DNA of 63,785 nt from Enterococcus sp. BWB1-3 (GCF_016745275.1 NZ_JADOEP010000023.1:1-63785); one strand, 5' to 3'; shown: positions 19,281 through 30,536, counted from the first letter of the stretch. The notes: generated by a model not told the origin, from the sequence alone. A program made the numbers and translations.

Positions 19281-19443
19281 GGTCTGAAAATTTTTGAATG
19301 CTCGTCGCATGTCCAAAGGGCCTATGAGACATGCTGTATGCGAACGATAAGACGAAGAATATGGGACCATTCTTTCTTTAAACGGAATTCGCCTATATCT
19401 GCTTTTGAAAGGGCTTGCTTCAGGGTTTTTTAGACAGGCCCTA
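19281..19443. repeat. Dispersed intergenic repeat, short copy
   Basis: This is the second copy of the element at 15811, sharing GAATGCTCGTCGCATGTC (19296) and the TTCTTTAA..GGAATTCGCCTAT tail. GCATGTC and GACATGC within it form a hairpin in both copies. Confidence 0.65.
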
Positions 19444-19545
19444 AATAAAAACTATTTTTTTTATTCTCTTTTATAAGAAAATTCTAAGTATGGTTATCTT
19501 GTATTTTAAATAAAATTGTGGATAATTGAATCTATTATATTTCTT

Positions 19546-19640
19546 AGTATGTATAGGGTCATAACAGGGGGCCGTTTCTGCCCAGTACCATAAATTCCGG
19601 ACTATAAGCGAAGAAGTGAGTTCAATAACGCCCCCTTTTT
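19546..19640 (+). promoter_or_regulatory. Purine (guanine-class) riboswitch-like leader of xpt with terminator
   Basis: The core GTTTCTGCCC (19574), CCATAAATTCCGGACTAT (19588) and an upstream GTATAGGGTC match the J2/3, L3 and J3/1 elements of purine riboswitches. The C in GGACTAT is the base that specifies guanine or xanthine rather than adenine. The P3 helix is imperfect as read here. AACGCCCCC followed by six T (19627-19641) can pair with GGGGGCCGTT (19567), which lies inside the aptamer. The xpt gene follows 40 bp later, matching the usual xpt control. Confidence 0.75.
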
Positions 19641-19680
19641 TGCTTTGCAAACTTTTTTTAGTTTAGGAGGGACGATAGAA

Positions 19681-20262
19681 ATGAAAGAATTAGTGGAAAG
19701 AATAAAAAAAGACGGGCATGTTCTAAGTAATGGCGTTTTGAAAGTAGACAGTTTTATTACCCATCAGGTGGATGCCGAGTTGATGGAACGAGTGGGGAAA
19801 AGGTTTGCTGAAGTTTTTGCAGATAAAGGAATAACCAAAGTAGTGACAATCGAAGCTTTGGGGATTGTTCCTGCGGTCTATGCAGCTCAGGCATTAAAGG
19901 TTCCAATGATTTTTGCCAGAAAAGCGAAGAGCCTGACGATGTCCGAAGAGCTGTTGACGTCCTCTGTCTATTCCTTTACAAAGCAGGTAACCAGCCAGAT
20001 TTCCATTTCAAAAAAATTTTTAATTGGGGAAGATAAGGTTCTGATCATTGATGATTTCCTTGCCAACGGTCAGGCGGCAAAGGGACTGGTCGAATTGTGT
20101 CAGCAGGCAGGAGCCGAGGTATCAGGTATTGGTATTATTATTGAAAAATCTTTCCAAAGCGGGCGTGCGCTGTTAGAAGAAATGGGCTTAAATATTGTTT
20201 CTCTGGCACGGATTGCTTCTCTGGAAAATCAGCGTGTAGAATTTCTTGAGGAGGACGCATAA
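19681..20262 (+). CDS. xpt: Xanthine phosphoribosyltransferase
   Basis: Xpt converts xanthine and PRPP to XMP in purine salvage. The 193-residue length is typical. The PRPP-binding motif is [16 protein letters not shown] (about residues 120-135), and [19 protein letters not shown] and [15 protein letters not shown] are family segments. GGAGGG precedes the ATG at 19681; upstream in-frame codons belong to the riboswitch leader. No pbuX permease follows; the purE operon does. The leader indicates control by guanine or xanthine. Confidence 0.95.
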   Translation: MKELVERIKKDGHVLSNGVLKVDSFITHQVDAELMERVGKRFAEVFADKGITKVVTIEALGIVPAVYAAQALKVPMIFARKAKSLTMSEELLTSSVYSFTKQVTSQISISKKFLIGEDKVLIIDDFLANGQAAKGLVELCQQAGAEVSGIGIIIEKSFQSGRALLEEMGLNIVSLARIASLENQRVEFLEEDA

Positions 20263-20342
20263 AAATGGAGTTGGATAAACAGCAAATTCGTTTAGCAGTG
20301 ATAGATACAGAATGAAGTCTGAATAATATGAAGTTGTAAAGG

Positions 20343-20413
20343 CGAACATTTGATGAAAAAAGGATGATAATATTCGATATTTCTTTGACATGATTTCGTC
20401 CTGTTGCTAAAAT
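20343..20413 (+). promoter_or_regulatory. purE promoter with inverted PurBox pair
   Basis: The sigma-A elements TTGACA (20385-20390) and TAAAAT (20408-20413) are spaced by 17 bp. Upstream lie CGAACATT (20343-20350) and its inverted relative AATATTCG (20369-20376), separated by 18 bp. This matches the paired PurBoxes bound by the PRPP-responsive regulator PurR in Firmicutes. Whether PurR activates or represses here cannot be told from sequence. Confidence 0.8.
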
Positions 20414-20447
20414 GAAGAGGAGAAAAAGCCATAGAAAGGAATTTAAT

Positions 20448-20936
20448 ATGCCAACTGTAGTATCTGTGATTATGGGGAGTATTTCTGACTGGGAAACAAT
20501 GAAGCTGACCTGTGATATTTTAGAAGAATTTCAGATTCCTTATGAAAAAAAAGTTGTTTCTGCTCATCGAACGCCTGACTATATGTTCCGTTTTGCTGAA
20601 TCAGCCAGAGAACGTGGAATTAAAATCATTATCGCGGGGGCCGGCGGTGCTGCCCACCTGCCGGGAATGGTTGCAGCAAAAACCACACTTCCGGTTATTG
20701 GTGTTCCTGTGCAATCCAAAGCACTGAACGGCTTGGATTCGTTACTGTCAATCGTTCAAATGCCTGGGGGAGTCCCTGTTGCTACAACAGCAATAGGAAA
20801 AGCGGGTGCATCCAATGCTGGACTACTTGCAGTTCAGATGCTTTCCATGTATGATTTAGAGATAGCGAAAAAATTAGAAGAGCGACGTAAATCTCTTGAA
20901 CAAATCGTGATGGAAAGTAGTGATGATCTTGAATAA
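20448..20936 (+). CDS. purE: N5-carboxyaminoimidazole ribonucleotide mutase
   Basis: PurE class I moves the carboxyl group of N5-CAIR (made by PurK) to give CAIR. The 162-residue protein shows [10 protein letters not shown], the catalytic-histidine motif [10 protein letters not shown] and [13 protein letters not shown]. An ATG at 20412 overlaps the -10 box and cannot be the start; the ATG at 20448 follows AAAGGA. It is the first gene of purE-purK-purB and overlaps purK. Confidence 0.96.
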   Translation: MPTVVSVIMGSISDWETMKLTCDILEEFQIPYEKKVVSAHRTPDYMFRFAESARERGIKIIIAGAGGAAHLPGMVAAKTTLPVIGVPVQSKALNGLDSLLSIVQMPGGVPVATTAIGKAGASNAGLLAVQMLSMYDLEIAKKLEERRKSLEQIVMESSDDLE

Positions 20937-22050
20937 GCCTGTATTACCGGGGGCTATGATTGGAATAGTCGGTGGAGGACAATTAGGTAAAATGATGGCC
21001 TTAAGTGCGAAGGAAATGGGGTTTCGTATTGCCGTATTGGACCCTACGGCTGATTGCCCGGCAGCACAAGTGGCGGATTGGCACTTATTGGCGGAGTATG
21101 ATGATTTAGAAGCATTGGAAGAAATGGCCAATCATTCAGAAGTAATAACCTATGAATTTGAGAATGTAGATGTGGACAGTCTGGTTCATATTCAGGATAA
21201 AGTAGAGATTCCTCAGGGAACAGATCTGCTGGCAATTACTCAGGACAGGCTGTTGGAAAAAAGCTTTCTGGAATCCAATAATATTGTGATTGCTCCTTAC
21301 GCAACAATTGTCAGCCCAACTGATATTCAAGATGCCATTGACGGCATTGGGTATCCGTGTGTGCTGAAAAATACTCGAGGCGGTTATGATGGAAAAGGGC
21401 AGTATGTGTTGTACAGTCCTTCAGATCTGGCACCGTCAATGAATTTGTTAAAAGAAGGAACCTGTGTTTTGGAGGCCTGGATTCCGTTTGAAAAGGAGAT
21501 ATCTGTTTTAGTTGCCGGAAATGGCACCGGAGATATTCAGACATTTCCTGTAGTAGAAAATATCCATAGAAATAATATTCTTCATGAAACGATTGCACCG
21601 GCAAGGGTGGATGAAGACGTGAAAGAAGAAGCACAACGAATTGCCCGATTAATCGCTGAAGAAATAAATTTGGCAGGAACACTGGCAGTGGAAATGTTCT
21701 TAACGAATAATGGTGGAATCTATGTAAATGAGCTGGCACCAAGACCTCATAATTCTGGACATTATACACTCGAAGCTTGTTCTTTTAGTCAGTTTGATGC
21801 ACATATTCGAGGGATCTGCGGCTGGTCAATTCCTGAGATCAAATTGCTGTCTGATGCAGTAATGGTGAATATTATGGGTGATGAAATTTATGAAACCATG
21901 GAATTTATTTCAGAAAAGCCTAACTGGCATTTTCATTATTACGGAAAGGCAAAGGCAAAACCTGGAAGAAAAATGGGACATATTACGATTCTGACAGAAA
22001 ATTTATTTGATACATTAGAAGATATTTATCAAACCAGTATTTGGGATTAA
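20923..22050 (+). CDS. purK: N5-carboxyaminoimidazole ribonucleotide synthase
   Basis: PurK is an ATP-grasp enzyme that carboxylates AIR with bicarbonate and ATP to N5-CAIR. The 375-residue protein has an N-terminal Rossmann-like domain ([20 protein letters not shown]), the ATP-grasp core ([16 protein letters not shown]) and [18 protein letters not shown]. It overlaps purE by 14 bp, so translation is coupled. The ATG at 20923 has GGAAAG upstream; the adjacent GTG at 20920 is possible. Confidence 0.96.
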   Translation: MILNKPVLPGAMIGIVGGGQLGKMMALSAKEMGFRIAVLDPTADCPAAQVADWHLLAEYDDLEALEEMANHSEVITYEFENVDVDSLVHIQDKVEIPQGTDLLAITQDRLLEKSFLESNNIVIAPYATIVSPTDIQDAIDGIGYPCVLKNTRGGYDGKGQYVLYSPSDLAPSMNLLKEGTCVLEAWIPFEKEISVLVAGNGTGDIQTFPVVENIHRNNILHETIAPARVDEDVKEEAQRIARLIAEEINLAGTLAVEMFLTNNGGIYVNELAPRPHNSGHYTLEACSFSQFDAHIRGICGWSIPEIKLLSDAVMVNIMGDEIYETMEFISEKPNWHFHYYGKAKAKPGRKMGHITILTENLFDTLEDIYQTSIWD

Positions 22051-22064
22051 GAAAGGATAATACA

Positions 22065-23357
22065 ATGATCGATCGTTATTCAAGACCGCAAATGAAGAAA
22101 ATTTGGACAGATGAAAATCGTTATCAGGCTTGGCTTGAAGTGGAAATATTAGCTGATGAAGCATGGGCAGAGCTTGGAGAGATTCCAAAGGACGATGTGA
22201 AAAAGATTCGGGAAAATGCCTCCTTTGAGGTAAAAAGAATTCTTGAAATAGAAGAATCTACCAGACATGATGTGGTTGCGTTCACCAGAGCAGTTTCTGA
22301 AACGCTAGGAGAAGAACGGAAATGGGTCCATTATGGTTTAACCAGTACAGATGTTGTAGATACAGCCTATGGATATTTGCTGAAACAGGCGAATGATATT
22401 TTAAGAGAAGATCTTAAAAATTTTGCTCAAATTATTGCTGACAAAGCAAAAGAGCACAAGTACACTGTTATGATGGGACGTACACATGGCGTTCATGCAG
22501 AACCGACTACCTTTGGCTTAAAACTGGCATTGTGGTATTCTGAAATGAAGAGGAATATCGAACGTTTCGAGCACGCCGCAAAAGGAGTGGAAGCAGGCAA
22601 AATCAGTGGTGCTGTCGGCACGTTTGCGAATATCCCTCCCTTTGTAGAAGAATATGTTTGCGGAAAATTGGGGATTCGACCACAGGAAATCTCTACACAA
22701 ATACTTCCGCGGGATTTGCATGCTGAATACTTTTCTTCTATTGCTCTGATTGCCACCAGTATTGAGAAATTTGCGACAGAAATTCGCGGTCTTCAAAAGT
22801 CGGAAACAAGGGAAGTAGAAGAATTTTTTGCAAAGGGTCAGAAAGGTTCTTCTGCAATGCCGCATAAGCGTAATCCGATCGGTTCGGAAAATATGAGCGG
22901 GTTGGCTCGTGTGATTCGCGGACATATGGTAACAGCATATGAAAATGTTACGCTTTGGCACGAAAGAGATATTTCACATTCTTCAGCAGAACGGATTATT
23001 ATGCCGGATGCAACGACTTTGCTGGATTATATGTTGAATCGCTTTGGCAATATTGTTAAGAACTTAACTGTATTTCCAGAGAATATGAAGAGGAATATGA
23101 ATGCGACTTTTGGTTTGATATATAGTCAGCGTGTTCTGTTGAAGCTGATTGATCATGGAATGACGAGAGAAGAAGCATACGATTTAGTGCAGCCTAAAAC
23201 AGCTTATGCCTGGGATCATCAAACAGACTTCCGTCCACTTTTAGATGAGGACGAAAAAATTACTTCAGTCTTAAGCAAGGAAGAACTAGATGATGCCTTT
23301 GACTATAATTATCATCTTAAAAATGTAGATACTATTTTTGAACGTGTAGGTTTATAG
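22065..23357 (+). CDS. purB: Adenylosuccinate lyase
   Basis: PurB removes fumarate from SAICAR and from adenylosuccinate. The 430-residue protein carries the fumarase/aspartase signature [15 protein letters not shown] (catalytic serine loop) and the conserved [15 protein letters not shown] and [13 protein letters not shown] segments. GAAAGGA precedes the ATG at 22065, 15 bp after the purK stop. It is the last gene of the first pur operon; two hairpins follow. Confidence 0.96.
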   Translation: MIDRYSRPQMKKIWTDENRYQAWLEVEILADEAWAELGEIPKDDVKKIRENASFEVKRILEIEESTRHDVVAFTRAVSETLGEERKWVHYGLTSTDVVDTAYGYLLKQANDILREDLKNFAQIIADKAKEHKYTVMMGRTHGVHAEPTTFGLKLALWYSEMKRNIERFEHAAKGVEAGKISGAVGTFANIPPFVEEYVCGKLGIRPQEISTQILPRDLHAEYFSSIALIATSIEKFATEIRGLQKSETREVEEFFAKGQKGSSAMPHKRNPIGSENMSGLARVIRGHMVTAYENVTLWHERDISHSSAERIIMPDATTLLDYMLNRFGNIVKNLTVFPENMKRNMNATFGLIYSQRVLLKLIDHGMTREEAYDLVQPKTAYAWDHQTDFRPLLDEDEKITSVLSKEELDDAFDYNYHLKNVDTIFERVGL

Positions 23358-23365
23358 CCAATAAT

Positions 23366-23414
23366 AGAAACAGAACCTCCTGAAATCCAAGCCGAATTCA
23401 GGAGGTTCTGTTTC
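23366..23414. terminator. Hairpin after purB (first of two)
   Basis: GAAACAGAACCTCCTGAA pairs perfectly with TTCAGGAGGTTCTGTTTC. It lacks a T tail of its own and may act with the next hairpin. Confidence 0.7.
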
Positions 23415-23417
23415 CAG

Positions 23418-23460
23418 AAAAAACGTCACCGCAGATTTTCTATTCTGCGGTGACGTTTTT
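23418..23460. terminator. Bidirectional terminator between purB and the 127-residue gene
   Basis: AAAAACGTCACCGCAGA pairs with TCTGCGGTGACGTTTTT, with A/T flanks on both sides, between two convergent genes. Confidence 0.88.
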
Positions 23461-23463
23461 CAT

Positions 23464-23847
23464 TTATGCTAATACTTCCTCCATGTGAAATGATTTTTCC
23501 GGATTTTCCTGTAATGTTTGCAACAGGCATTCAATAAATGCATAACTGCATTCATGTTTAGCCAAATATACTTCAATACGGTAGCCATTTTTGAAAAAGT
23601 GCTGTTCATGTATTTGATTGATCATTAATTCTACTTGTTGGTCATTCACATAATTGAAACATCTTTTTCTTCTTTCAGAATATTTTTTTACACCTCTTTT
23701 AATATTCTTAAATGTATAATACGTATGATCCTGATTCATATGATGCACAGTTTTTAAGGCCAGCAGATCATTGTAAAGCCGTATCTTTTCTTTCTTCGTA
23801 AGTGATGCCAAGAAATCTTGAGCAATCGTTGTATAATCCTCTTGCAT
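23464..23847 (-). CDS. Protein of unknown function between the two pur operons
   Basis: This 127-residue protein has a helical N-terminal part (LASLTKKEKIRLYNDLLALK) and a basic middle (NIKRGVKKYSERRKRCFNY). No family is recognised. GGGAGGA precedes the ATG. It is transcribed against purB and divergently from purC, and a TGAACAAACG half-site near 23920 could place it within reach of the same regulator, which is only a suggestion. Confidence 0.7.
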   Translation of the reverse strand: MQEDYTTIAQDFLASLTKKEKIRLYNDLLALKTVHHMNQDHTYYTFKNIKRGVKKYSERRKRCFNYVNDQQVELMINQIHEQHFFKNGYRIEVYLAKHECSYAFIECLLQTLQENPEKSFHMEEVLA

Positions 23848-24000
23848 AATGAAGTCCTCCCTACAATCAAAGAAACGTTATCTATTTTTTCTACTGTCAT
23901 TATTGACTTAAGAATACCATTGAACAAACGAATTGTAAATGCTTACTATTTGTTCTTAATAATTGATTATTCTTCATTCAACTGATCAATTCGCTTAAAC

Positions 24001-24097
24001 ACGAACAATTTTATATTCAATTGTGATTATTGTTCATATTTCATTGACTGTGTTTTGGGAACTTGTTAAAATATAGACAAAGTAACGGACGAACAAT
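24001..24097 (+). promoter_or_regulatory. purC promoter with PurBox pair and a third leader box
   Basis: TTGACT (24044-24049) and TAAAAT (24067-24072) form a promoter with a 17-bp spacer. ACGAACAAT (24001-24009) and the inverted ATTGTTCAT (24029-24037) lie upstream, and a third ACGAACAAT (24089-24097) lies just past the expected start of transcription. The pair has nearly the same placement relative to the -35 as at purE. Confidence 0.8.
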
Positions 24098-24139
24098 TTT
24101 GAATGTCATAGTAATAATATTTGGAAAGGAAGTACATCA

Positions 24140-24853
24140 TTGTTGGAAAAGACAGAGTTAATTTACACAGGGAAGGCAAAAAAATTATTTACTACAAATC
24201 AGACAGGTCAAATATGGATCGAGTATCTTGACCAGGCGACGGCACTGAATGGTGTAAGAAAAGATGAGATTTTAGGGAAAGCCGAACTGAATAATCAGAT
24301 TACTTCGCTGATATTTAAAGAGCTGGCTAAAAAGGATATTCCCAGTCATTTTATTAAACAGCTTTCCAAGACCGAACAATTGGTGGAGGCAGTAGCTATT
24401 ATTCCTCTTGAAGTGGTTGTTCGTAATGTTGCAGCAGGAAGCTTTTCAAAAAAACTGGCTATTGAAGAAGGAACACGGCTGACCTTTCCAATTATCGAAT
24501 TTTACTATAAAAAGGATGAGCTGGATGATCCTTTTATTAATGAGGACCACATAAAGTATCTGGAACTCGCAACTGATGAAGAACTGATTGCTCTCAAAGA
24601 AGCTGCGCTAAAGGTGAATCAGGTATTAATTGAGCTTTTTGATCAAATAAATATACGGTTGATTGATTTCAAAATTGAGTTTGGACGAAAAGAGGACGGT
24701 ACAATTCTATTGGCAGATGAAATTTCTCCGGACACTTGCCGTTTATGGGACAAGACCACAAATGATCATCTCGATAAAGATGTCTACAGAAAAGAATTGG
24801 GCGAAATTGTACCAGTATACAAGGAAGTATTTTCACGATTAAAAAATAAATAA
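24140..24853 (+). CDS. purC: Phosphoribosylaminoimidazole-succinocarboxamide synthase
   Basis: PurC condenses CAIR with aspartate to SAICAR using ATP. The 237-residue length is typical; IYTGKAKKLF, LEVVVRNVAAGSFSKKLA, DFKIEFG and ADEISPDTCRLWD are family motifs. No ATG is available: the start is one of two tandem TTG codons (24140 or 24143), seven bases after GAAAGGAAG. It heads the nine-gene operon purCSQLFMNHD. Confidence 0.96.
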   Translation: MLEKTELIYTGKAKKLFTTNQTGQIWIEYLDQATALNGVRKDEILGKAELNNQITSLIFKELAKKDIPSHFIKQLSKTEQLVEAVAIIPLEVVVRNVAAGSFSKKLAIEEGTRLTFPIIEFYYKKDELDDPFINEDHIKYLELATDEELIALKEAALKVNQVLIELFDQINIRLIDFKIEFGRKEDGTILLADEISPDTCRLWDKTTNDHLDKDVYRKELGEIVPVYKEVFSRLKNK

Positions 24854-24872
24854 GTATAAAGGAGTTTATCGA

Positions 24873-25121
24873 ATGTATTTTGTTAAAGTTTATGTAACTT
24901 ATAAGGATTCTGTATTGGACCCTCAGGGAGAAGCGGTTAAGGGTGCTATTCATCGTTTAGGCTATGAGGAGATTGAAGAAGTTCGTATTGGAAAGTACTT
25001 TGAGATAAAAGTTGCTAAAACAGAAAAACCAATCGAAGAAGCAATTGAAACAATATGTGACCGTTTATTGGCCAATGTCAATATGGAAACGTATCGCTAC
25101 GAAATTACGGAGGAAGCGTAA
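24873..25121 (+). CDS. purS: FGAM synthase subunit PurS
   Basis: This 82-residue protein is the small structural subunit that bridges PurQ and PurL in the three-part Bacillus-type FGAM synthase. [20 protein letters not shown] is the typical PurS segment. AAGGAG lies nine bases upstream of the ATG. It lies between purC and purQ as expected. Confidence 0.94.
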   Translation: MYFVKVYVTYKDSVLDPQGEAVKGAIHRLGYEEIEEVRIGKYFEIKVAKTEKPIEEAIETICDRLLANVNMETYRYEITEEA

Positions 25122-25122
25122 C

Positions 25123-25806
25123 ATGAAATTTGCAGTCATTGTTTTTCCAGGGTCAAACTGTGATATGGATATGCTGTGGGCGGTTAAAGATATTCTAGGA
25201 GCTGAAGCAGAGTATGTTCGCCATGATGCAGCCAGTCTTGAAGGCTTTGACGGAGTGCTGCTTCCAGGAGGCTTCTCATATGGCGACTACCTTCGCTGTG
25301 GAGCAATAGCCCGTTTTTCAAAAATTATTGACGAAGTTATTCGTTTTGCAGAAGAAGGAAAGCCGGTTTTTGGTACATGTAATGGTTTTCAAATTCTGAC
25401 TGAAGCCGGACTGCTGCCTGGTGCATTGATTCGGAATCAGTCTCTTCATTTTGTCTGTAAAACAGTGGGGTTAAAAGTGGAAAATGCTCAAACCATGTTT
25501 ACAACAGCTTATGAGAAGGGTGAAGTGATTCAAATTCCAGTAGCCCATGGTGAAGGAAACTATTATTGTGATGATGAAACACTTCAAAAATTGAAGGACA
25601 ATAATCAGATTGTCTTTACTTACGCAGATGAAAATCCAAACGGAAGCCTGGAAAACATTGCAGGAATTATCAATGAGAAAGGAAATGTTCTGGGAATGAT
25701 GCCTCACCCTGAACGGGCAGTGGAAAGTCTGCTTGGATCAGAAGATGGATTGCGTTTCTTCCAGTCCATTGTTACTAATTATGGAAAGGTGACGAATCAA
25801 GCATGA
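25123..25806 (+). CDS. purQ: FGAM synthase glutaminase subunit PurQ
   Basis: PurQ releases ammonia from glutamine for PurL. The 227-residue class I amidotransferase has the nucleophile cysteine in [14 protein letters not shown], the [13 protein letters not shown] loop and the catalytic His/Glu in MPHPERAVE. The ATG at 25123, right after the purS stop, follows GGAGGAAG. Its stop overlaps the purL start (ATGA). Confidence 0.96.
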   Translation: MKFAVIVFPGSNCDMDMLWAVKDILGAEAEYVRHDAASLEGFDGVLLPGGFSYGDYLRCGAIARFSKIIDEVIRFAEEGKPVFGTCNGFQILTEAGLLPGALIRNQSLHFVCKTVGLKVENAQTMFTTAYEKGEVIQIPVAHGEGNYYCDDETLQKLKDNNQIVFTYADENPNGSLENIAGIINEKGNVLGMMPHPERAVESLLGSEDGLRFFQSIVTNYGKVTNQA

Positions 25807-28025
25807 TGACAATTAACGAACCGACTGCTCAGGAAATTAAAGAGAAAAGAATTTATGCGGAGTGGGGGCTGACTGACGAAGAATATCGCATGATTGAAGA
25901 AGATATTTTAGGCAGAATGCCAAACTATACTGAAACGGGTCTCTTTTCAGTTATGTGGAGTGAGCATTGTTCTTATAAGAATTCAAAGCCTGTTTTAAGA
26001 AAATTTCCTATTTCAGGCCCGCAGGTGATTCAGGGACCTGGAGAAGGTGCGGGAATTGTTGATATTGGAGATGGTCAGGCAGTCGTTTTTAAAGCCGAAA
26101 GTCACAATCATCCTTCGGCAGTTGAGCCTTATGAAGGTGCAGCAACAGGTGTTGGCGGGATTATTCGAGATATCTTCAGCATGGGAGCTCGTCCTATTGC
26201 TATTTTAGACTCTCTTCGTTTTGGTGAACTGGATAACCAGAGAACAAAGTATCTTCTTGAGGAAGTAGTCGCCGGTATCAGCGGATATGGAAATTGTATT
26301 GGAATTCCTACTGTTGGCGGTGAGGTCGCTTTTGATCCTTGTTATGAAGGAAATCCTCTGGTAAATGCGATGTGTGTGGGTCTGATTAACCATAAAGATA
26401 TTCAAAAAGGTCAGGCAAAAGGTGTCGGCAATTCCATCATGTATGTAGGAGCTAAAACCGGGCGTGATGGTATTCATGGAGCAACCTTTGCTTCGGAAGA
26501 GTTCGTGGAGGGGGAAGAACAGCAGCGATCAGCCGTGCAGGTTGGTGATCCGTTTATGGAAAAGCTGCTTTTGGAAGCCTGTCTGGAACTGATTTTGGAG
26601 CATTCAGATATTTTAGTTGGGATTCAGGATATGGGGGCAGCAGGTTTGGTGTCTTCCAGCTCAGAAATGGCTTCAAAAGCCGGATCAGGGTTAAAACTCT
26701 ATTTAGATGATGTTCCTCAGCGTGAAACTGGAATGACACCTTATGAAATGATGCTTTCGGAATCTCAGGAACGGATGCTGATCTGTATTAAGCGGGGACA
26801 TGAAGAAGAAGTGATTGAGCTTTTCAAAAAGTATGATCTGGATGCAGTAACAATTGGTGAGGTAACAGATGATGGCTTATATCGTTTGTATCATCATGAA
26901 GTGGAAGTGGCCAATCTGCCGGTAGATGCATTGGCTGAAGATGCACCTGTTTATCAGAAAGAAAAGAAAGAGCCGGCTCGTATTCAAGAATTTGCGAATT
27001 TAGCAGACTTTGAACCGTCTGTGACAGACAGCAGCGAATTACTTCTGAAATTATTGCAGCAACCCACTATTGCTTCTAAAAAAATGATTTATCAAACCTA
27101 CGATTCACAGGTAAGAACAAATACAGTTGTTTTGCCGGGAAGTGATGCAGCTGTTTTACGTGTAAGAGGAACGAATAAGGCGCTGGCAATGACAACAGAC
27201 TGCAATGCCCGTTATCTTTACCTGAATCCGGAAGTTGGAGGACAAATTGCAGTCGCTGAAGCAGCAAGAAACATTGTTTGCTCCGGCGGTCAGCCGCTGG
27301 CAATCACAGACTGCTTAAATTATGGCTCACCGGATAAACCTGAAGGATTTTGGGAGCTGTGGACATCAGCTGATGGTATTGCGAAAGCCTGTGAGCTGTT
27401 GGATACACCGGTTATTTCCGGAAATGTATCTCTTTACAATGAAACGAATGGAAAAGCCATTTATCCAACCCCAATGATTGGTATGGTTGGTTTAGTGAAA
27501 GATATTGCTCATGTGACTACGCAGGAATTTAAAAAGGCAGGAGATTTAATCTACATTGTAGGTGAAACGAAAGCAGACTTTAATGGGACTGAGCTTCAAA
27601 AAATGCAGCTTGGGCGTATTGAAGGGAAACTGATGGATTTTGATTTATCTGTAGAAAAAGAAAACCAGGATTTAGTACTGAATGCAATTCAACAGGGACT
27701 GGTAGCCAGTGCACATGATTGTTCTGAAGGAGGTCTTGCAGTAGCTTTGGCTGAGTCCTGTTTCAAAAATGGATTTGGTATGGAAAGTACCATAACTATG
27801 CCTCAGTCTTGGCTGTTCTCAGAAACTCAGTCTCGCTTTGTTCTATCTGTTTCGCCTGAAAAACAAGAAGGCTTTGAAGAATTGATGGGCAGTAAAGCTG
27901 AAATGATTGGAACTGTTACCAACGATAATACGATGGTGATTCAGGCAGCTGATGGAAATCTGCAGGTAGATACTGCAACAGCCAAAGAATTATGGGAGGA
28001 TGCCATTCCATGTCTTATGAAGTAA
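25803..28025 (+). CDS. purL: FGAM synthase large subunit PurL
   Basis: PurL amidates FGAR to FGAM with ATP and ammonia from PurQ. The 740-residue size is the short form that lacks the fused glutaminase and needs PurS and Pur[16 protein letters not shown], the [20 protein letters not shown] signature and [14 protein letters not shown] are visible. It overlaps purQ by four bases and purF by sixteen, so translation is coupled. Confidence 0.96.
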   Translation: MMTINEPTAQEIKEKRIYAEWGLTDEEYRMIEEDILGRMPNYTETGLFSVMWSEHCSYKNSKPVLRKFPISGPQVIQGPGEGAGIVDIGDGQAVVFKAESHNHPSAVEPYEGAATGVGGIIRDIFSMGARPIAILDSLRFGELDNQRTKYLLEEVVAGISGYGNCIGIPTVGGEVAFDPCYEGNPLVNAMCVGLINHKDIQKGQAKGVGNSIMYVGAKTGRDGIHGATFASEEFVEGEEQQRSAVQVGDPFMEKLLLEACLELILEHSDILVGIQDMGAAGLVSSSSEMASKAGSGLKLYLDDVPQRETGMTPYEMMLSESQERMLICIKRGHEEEVIELFKKYDLDAVTIGEVTDDGLYRLYHHEVEVANLPVDALAEDAPVYQKEKKEPARIQEFANLADFEPSVTDSSELLLKLLQQPTIASKKMIYQTYDSQVRTNTVVLPGSDAAVLRVRGTNKALAMTTDCNARYLYLNPEVGGQIAVAEAARNIVCSGGQPLAITDCLNYGSPDKPEGFWELWTSADGIAKACELLDTPVISGNVSLYNETNGKAIYPTPMIGMVGLVKDIAHVTTQEFKKAGDLIYIVGETKADFNGTELQKMQLGRIEGKLMDFDLSVEKENQDLVLNAIQQGLVASAHDCSEGGLAVALAESCFKNGFGMESTITMPQSWLFSETQSRFVLSVSPEKQEGFEELMGSKAEMIGTVTNDNTMVIQAADGNLQVDTATAKELWEDAIPCLMK

Positions 28026-29446
28026 AAAGCCTAAATGAAGAATGCGGCATCTTTGGAGTCTGGGGGCACCCAGATGCCTCCCGGTTAACCTATTTCGGTC
28101 TTCACAGTCTTCAGCATAGGGGACAAGAAGGCGCAGGCATCGTTTCCAATGATAACGGGAAATTGAATGGACATAGAGATCTGGGGCTGCTCTCAGAGGT
28201 TTTTAAAGAGGATCGGATTATCGAAGAACTAAAAGGGGCTGCAGCAGTTGGCCATGTTCGCTATGCAACTGCGGGAAACGGCAGTGTAGATAATATTCAG
28301 CCGTTTCTGTTTAAATTTTATGATGGCTCAGTAGGACTTGCTCATAATGGGAATTTGACTAATGCAAAAAGTCTGCGGAAAAGTCTTGAAAAGGACGGAG
28401 CAATTTTTCACTCCAATTCTGACACAGAAATTCTGATGCATTTGATTAGAAGAAGTAAGCAGACAACATTTATTGAACAGCTGAAAGAAAGTCTGCGTCA
28501 GGTAAAGGGGGGATTTGCCTATCTTTTGATGACAGAGACAGCGATGATTGCGGCTTTAGATCCCAATGCCTTTCGACCTTTAGCGCTGGGAAAGATGAAA
28601 AACGGTGCTTATGTAGTTGCCAGTGAAACCTGTGCACTGGAAGTCAGCGGTGCGGCTTTTATTCGTGATGTGGAGCCGGGTGAGGTAATTATTATTGATG
28701 ATCAGGGCTATCGTATTGAAAAATACACAGAAGATACGCAACATGCAATTTGTTCAATGGAATTTATTTACTTTGCACGTCCGGATTCAAATATTGCTGG
28801 AGTGAATGTTCATACTGCCCGAAAAAATATGGGGAAAATTCTAGCTGAAGAAGCACCTGTTGAAGCGGATATGGTGGTTGGTGTACCAAACTCCTCTTTG
28901 TCAGCTGCAAGCGGGTACGCAGAAGCCAGCGGGATTCCTTATGAAATGGGTCTGGTAAAAAATCAGTATATTGCTCGAACATTTATTCAGCCGACTCAGG
29001 AACTGAGAGAACAAGGTGTTCGGATGAAGCTGTCTGCTGTTCGAGGTGTAGTTGAAGGCAAGCGTGTCATCATGGTCGATGATTCTATTGTAAGAGGAAC
29101 AACCAGTCGTCGGATAGTCCAGCTTCTGAAGGAAGCCGGAGCAAAAGAAGTTCACGTTCGAATTGCTTCACCCCCACTGAAATATCCCTGTTTTTACGGG
29201 ATTGATATTCAAACAAGGAAAGAGCTGATTGCAGCAAATCATTCGATTGAAGAAATTCAGGAACTGATTACTGCAGATTCACTGAGCTTTCTAAGCGAAG
29301 AAGGGCTGATTAACGCAATTGGTTTAAACTATGATGCTCCTTATACAGGATTATGCATGGCATATTTTAATGGAGATTACCCAACACCGCTCTATGATTA
29401 TGAAGAAACATATCTTGCTTCACTGGAAACAGAAAATGAGCGTTGA
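28010..29446 (+). CDS. purF: Amidophosphoribosyltransferase
   Basis: PurF catalyses the first committed step, making phosphoribosylamine from PRPP and glutamine. The mature N-terminal nucleophile is Cys in [14 protein letters not shown], after an eleven-residue propeptide as in the B. subtilis type. The PRPP site is [16 protein letters not shown]. The 478-residue length fits. GGGAGGA lies nine bases before the ATG at 28010, inside the end of purL. Confidence 0.96.
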   Translation: MSYEVKSLNEECGIFGVWGHPDASRLTYFGLHSLQHRGQEGAGIVSNDNGKLNGHRDLGLLSEVFKEDRIIEELKGAAAVGHVRYATAGNGSVDNIQPFLFKFYDGSVGLAHNGNLTNAKSLRKSLEKDGAIFHSNSDTEILMHLIRRSKQTTFIEQLKESLRQVKGGFAYLLMTETAMIAALDPNAFRPLALGKMKNGAYVVASETCALEVSGAAFIRDVEPGEVIIIDDQGYRIEKYTEDTQHAICSMEFIYFARPDSNIAGVNVHTARKNMGKILAEEAPVEADMVVGVPNSSLSAASGYAEASGIPYEMGLVKNQYIARTFIQPTQELREQGVRMKLSAVRGVVEGKRVIMVDDSIVRGTTSRRIVQLLKEAGAKEVHVRIASPPLKYPCFYGIDIQTRKELIAANHSIEEIQELITADSLSFLSEEGLINAIGLNYDAPYTGLCMAYFNGDYPTPLYDYEETYLASLETENER

Positions 29447-29483
29447 TTAATGGTTCAACCGATAATAAATAAGGAGGTTCAGC

Positions 29484-30536
29484 ATGGCAAATGCGTATGC
29501 GAAAGCCGGAGTAGATGTAGAGGCCGGATACGAAGTAGTCGAAAGAATTAAGAAACATGTTAAGCGAACAGAGCGTCTCGGTGTTATGGGAGCTTTAGGA
29601 GGCTTTGGCGGGTGCTTTGATTTGAGCAGTGTGGAAGTGAGGGAACCAGTTTTAATTTCGGGAACAGATGGTGTGGGAACCAAGCTGATGCTGGCCATTC
29701 AGGCTGATAAACATGATACGATCGGGATTGATTGTGTAGCAATGTGTGTGAACGATATTGTAGCTCAGGGTGCAGAGCCTCTTTATTTTCTTGATTATAT
29801 AGCAACAGGTAAAAATGTACCGGAGCGTTTGGAAAAAGTTGTCGCAGGTGTCGCAGAAGGGTGTGTTCAATCCGGTGCTGCTCTCATCGGCGGTGAAACA
29901 GCTGAAATGCCTGGCATGTACAATGAAAATGATTATGATCTTGCCGGCTTTACGGTGGGAGTTGCTGAGAAAAGCCAGTTAATCACTGGTGACCGAATCA
30001 AAGAAGGAGATGTGTTGTTGGGACTGCCATCCAGCGGCATCCACTCAAACGGCTATTCGCTAGTTCGAAAAATATTTTTTGAAATGAATGATTTTAAACT
30101 GACGGATCACCTTCCTGAATTAGAGGGAAAAGAGCTGGTAGAAGAACTACTGATGCCGACAAAAATATATGTGAAAACACTTCTGCCTCTTATAAAAGAA
30201 CAGCTGCTTAACGGGATAGCACATGTCACTGGCGGTGGTTTTGTGGAAAACATTCCAAGAATGCTGCCAAAGAATACTGCGGCGTCCGTTGAATTAGGAA
30301 GCTGGCCGGTTTTACCGATTTTTACTCTAATGGAAAAATATGGGAAGATTCCGCCTATGGAAATGTATGAGATTTTTAATATGGGAATCGGTATGGTTTT
30401 AGCTGTTTCTCCGAAAAATCTGAATAGTGTTCAAAAAATTCTCGCTGATCTTGGAGAGGAAAGTTATACTATTGGTAAAGTAGTAGAAAGAAAAGAGCCG
30501 GAAAAGACTATTCTTTTTACTGAGGTGAGCCGATGA
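29484..30536 (+). CDS. purM: AIR synthetase (FGAM cyclo-ligase)
   Basis: PurM closes the imidazole ring, converting FGAM to AIR with ATP. The 350-residue protein shows [32 protein letters not shown] and [20 protein letters not shown] precedes the ATG. Its stop overlaps the purN start by four bases. Confidence 0.96.
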   Translation: MANAYAKAGVDVEAGYEVVERIKKHVKRTERLGVMGALGGFGGCFDLSSVEVREPVLISGTDGVGTKLMLAIQADKHDTIGIDCVAMCVNDIVAQGAEPLYFLDYIATGKNVPERLEKVVAGVAEGCVQSGAALIGGETAEMPGMYNENDYDLAGFTVGVAEKSQLITGDRIKEGDVLLGLPSSGIHSNGYSLVRKIFFEMNDFKLTDHLPELEGKELVEELLMPTKIYVKTLLPLIKEQLLNGIAHVTGGGFVENIPRMLPKNTAASVELGSWPVLPIFTLMEKYGKIPPMEMYEIFNMGIGMVLAVSPKNLNSVQKILADLGEESYTIGKVVERKEPEKTILFTEVSR

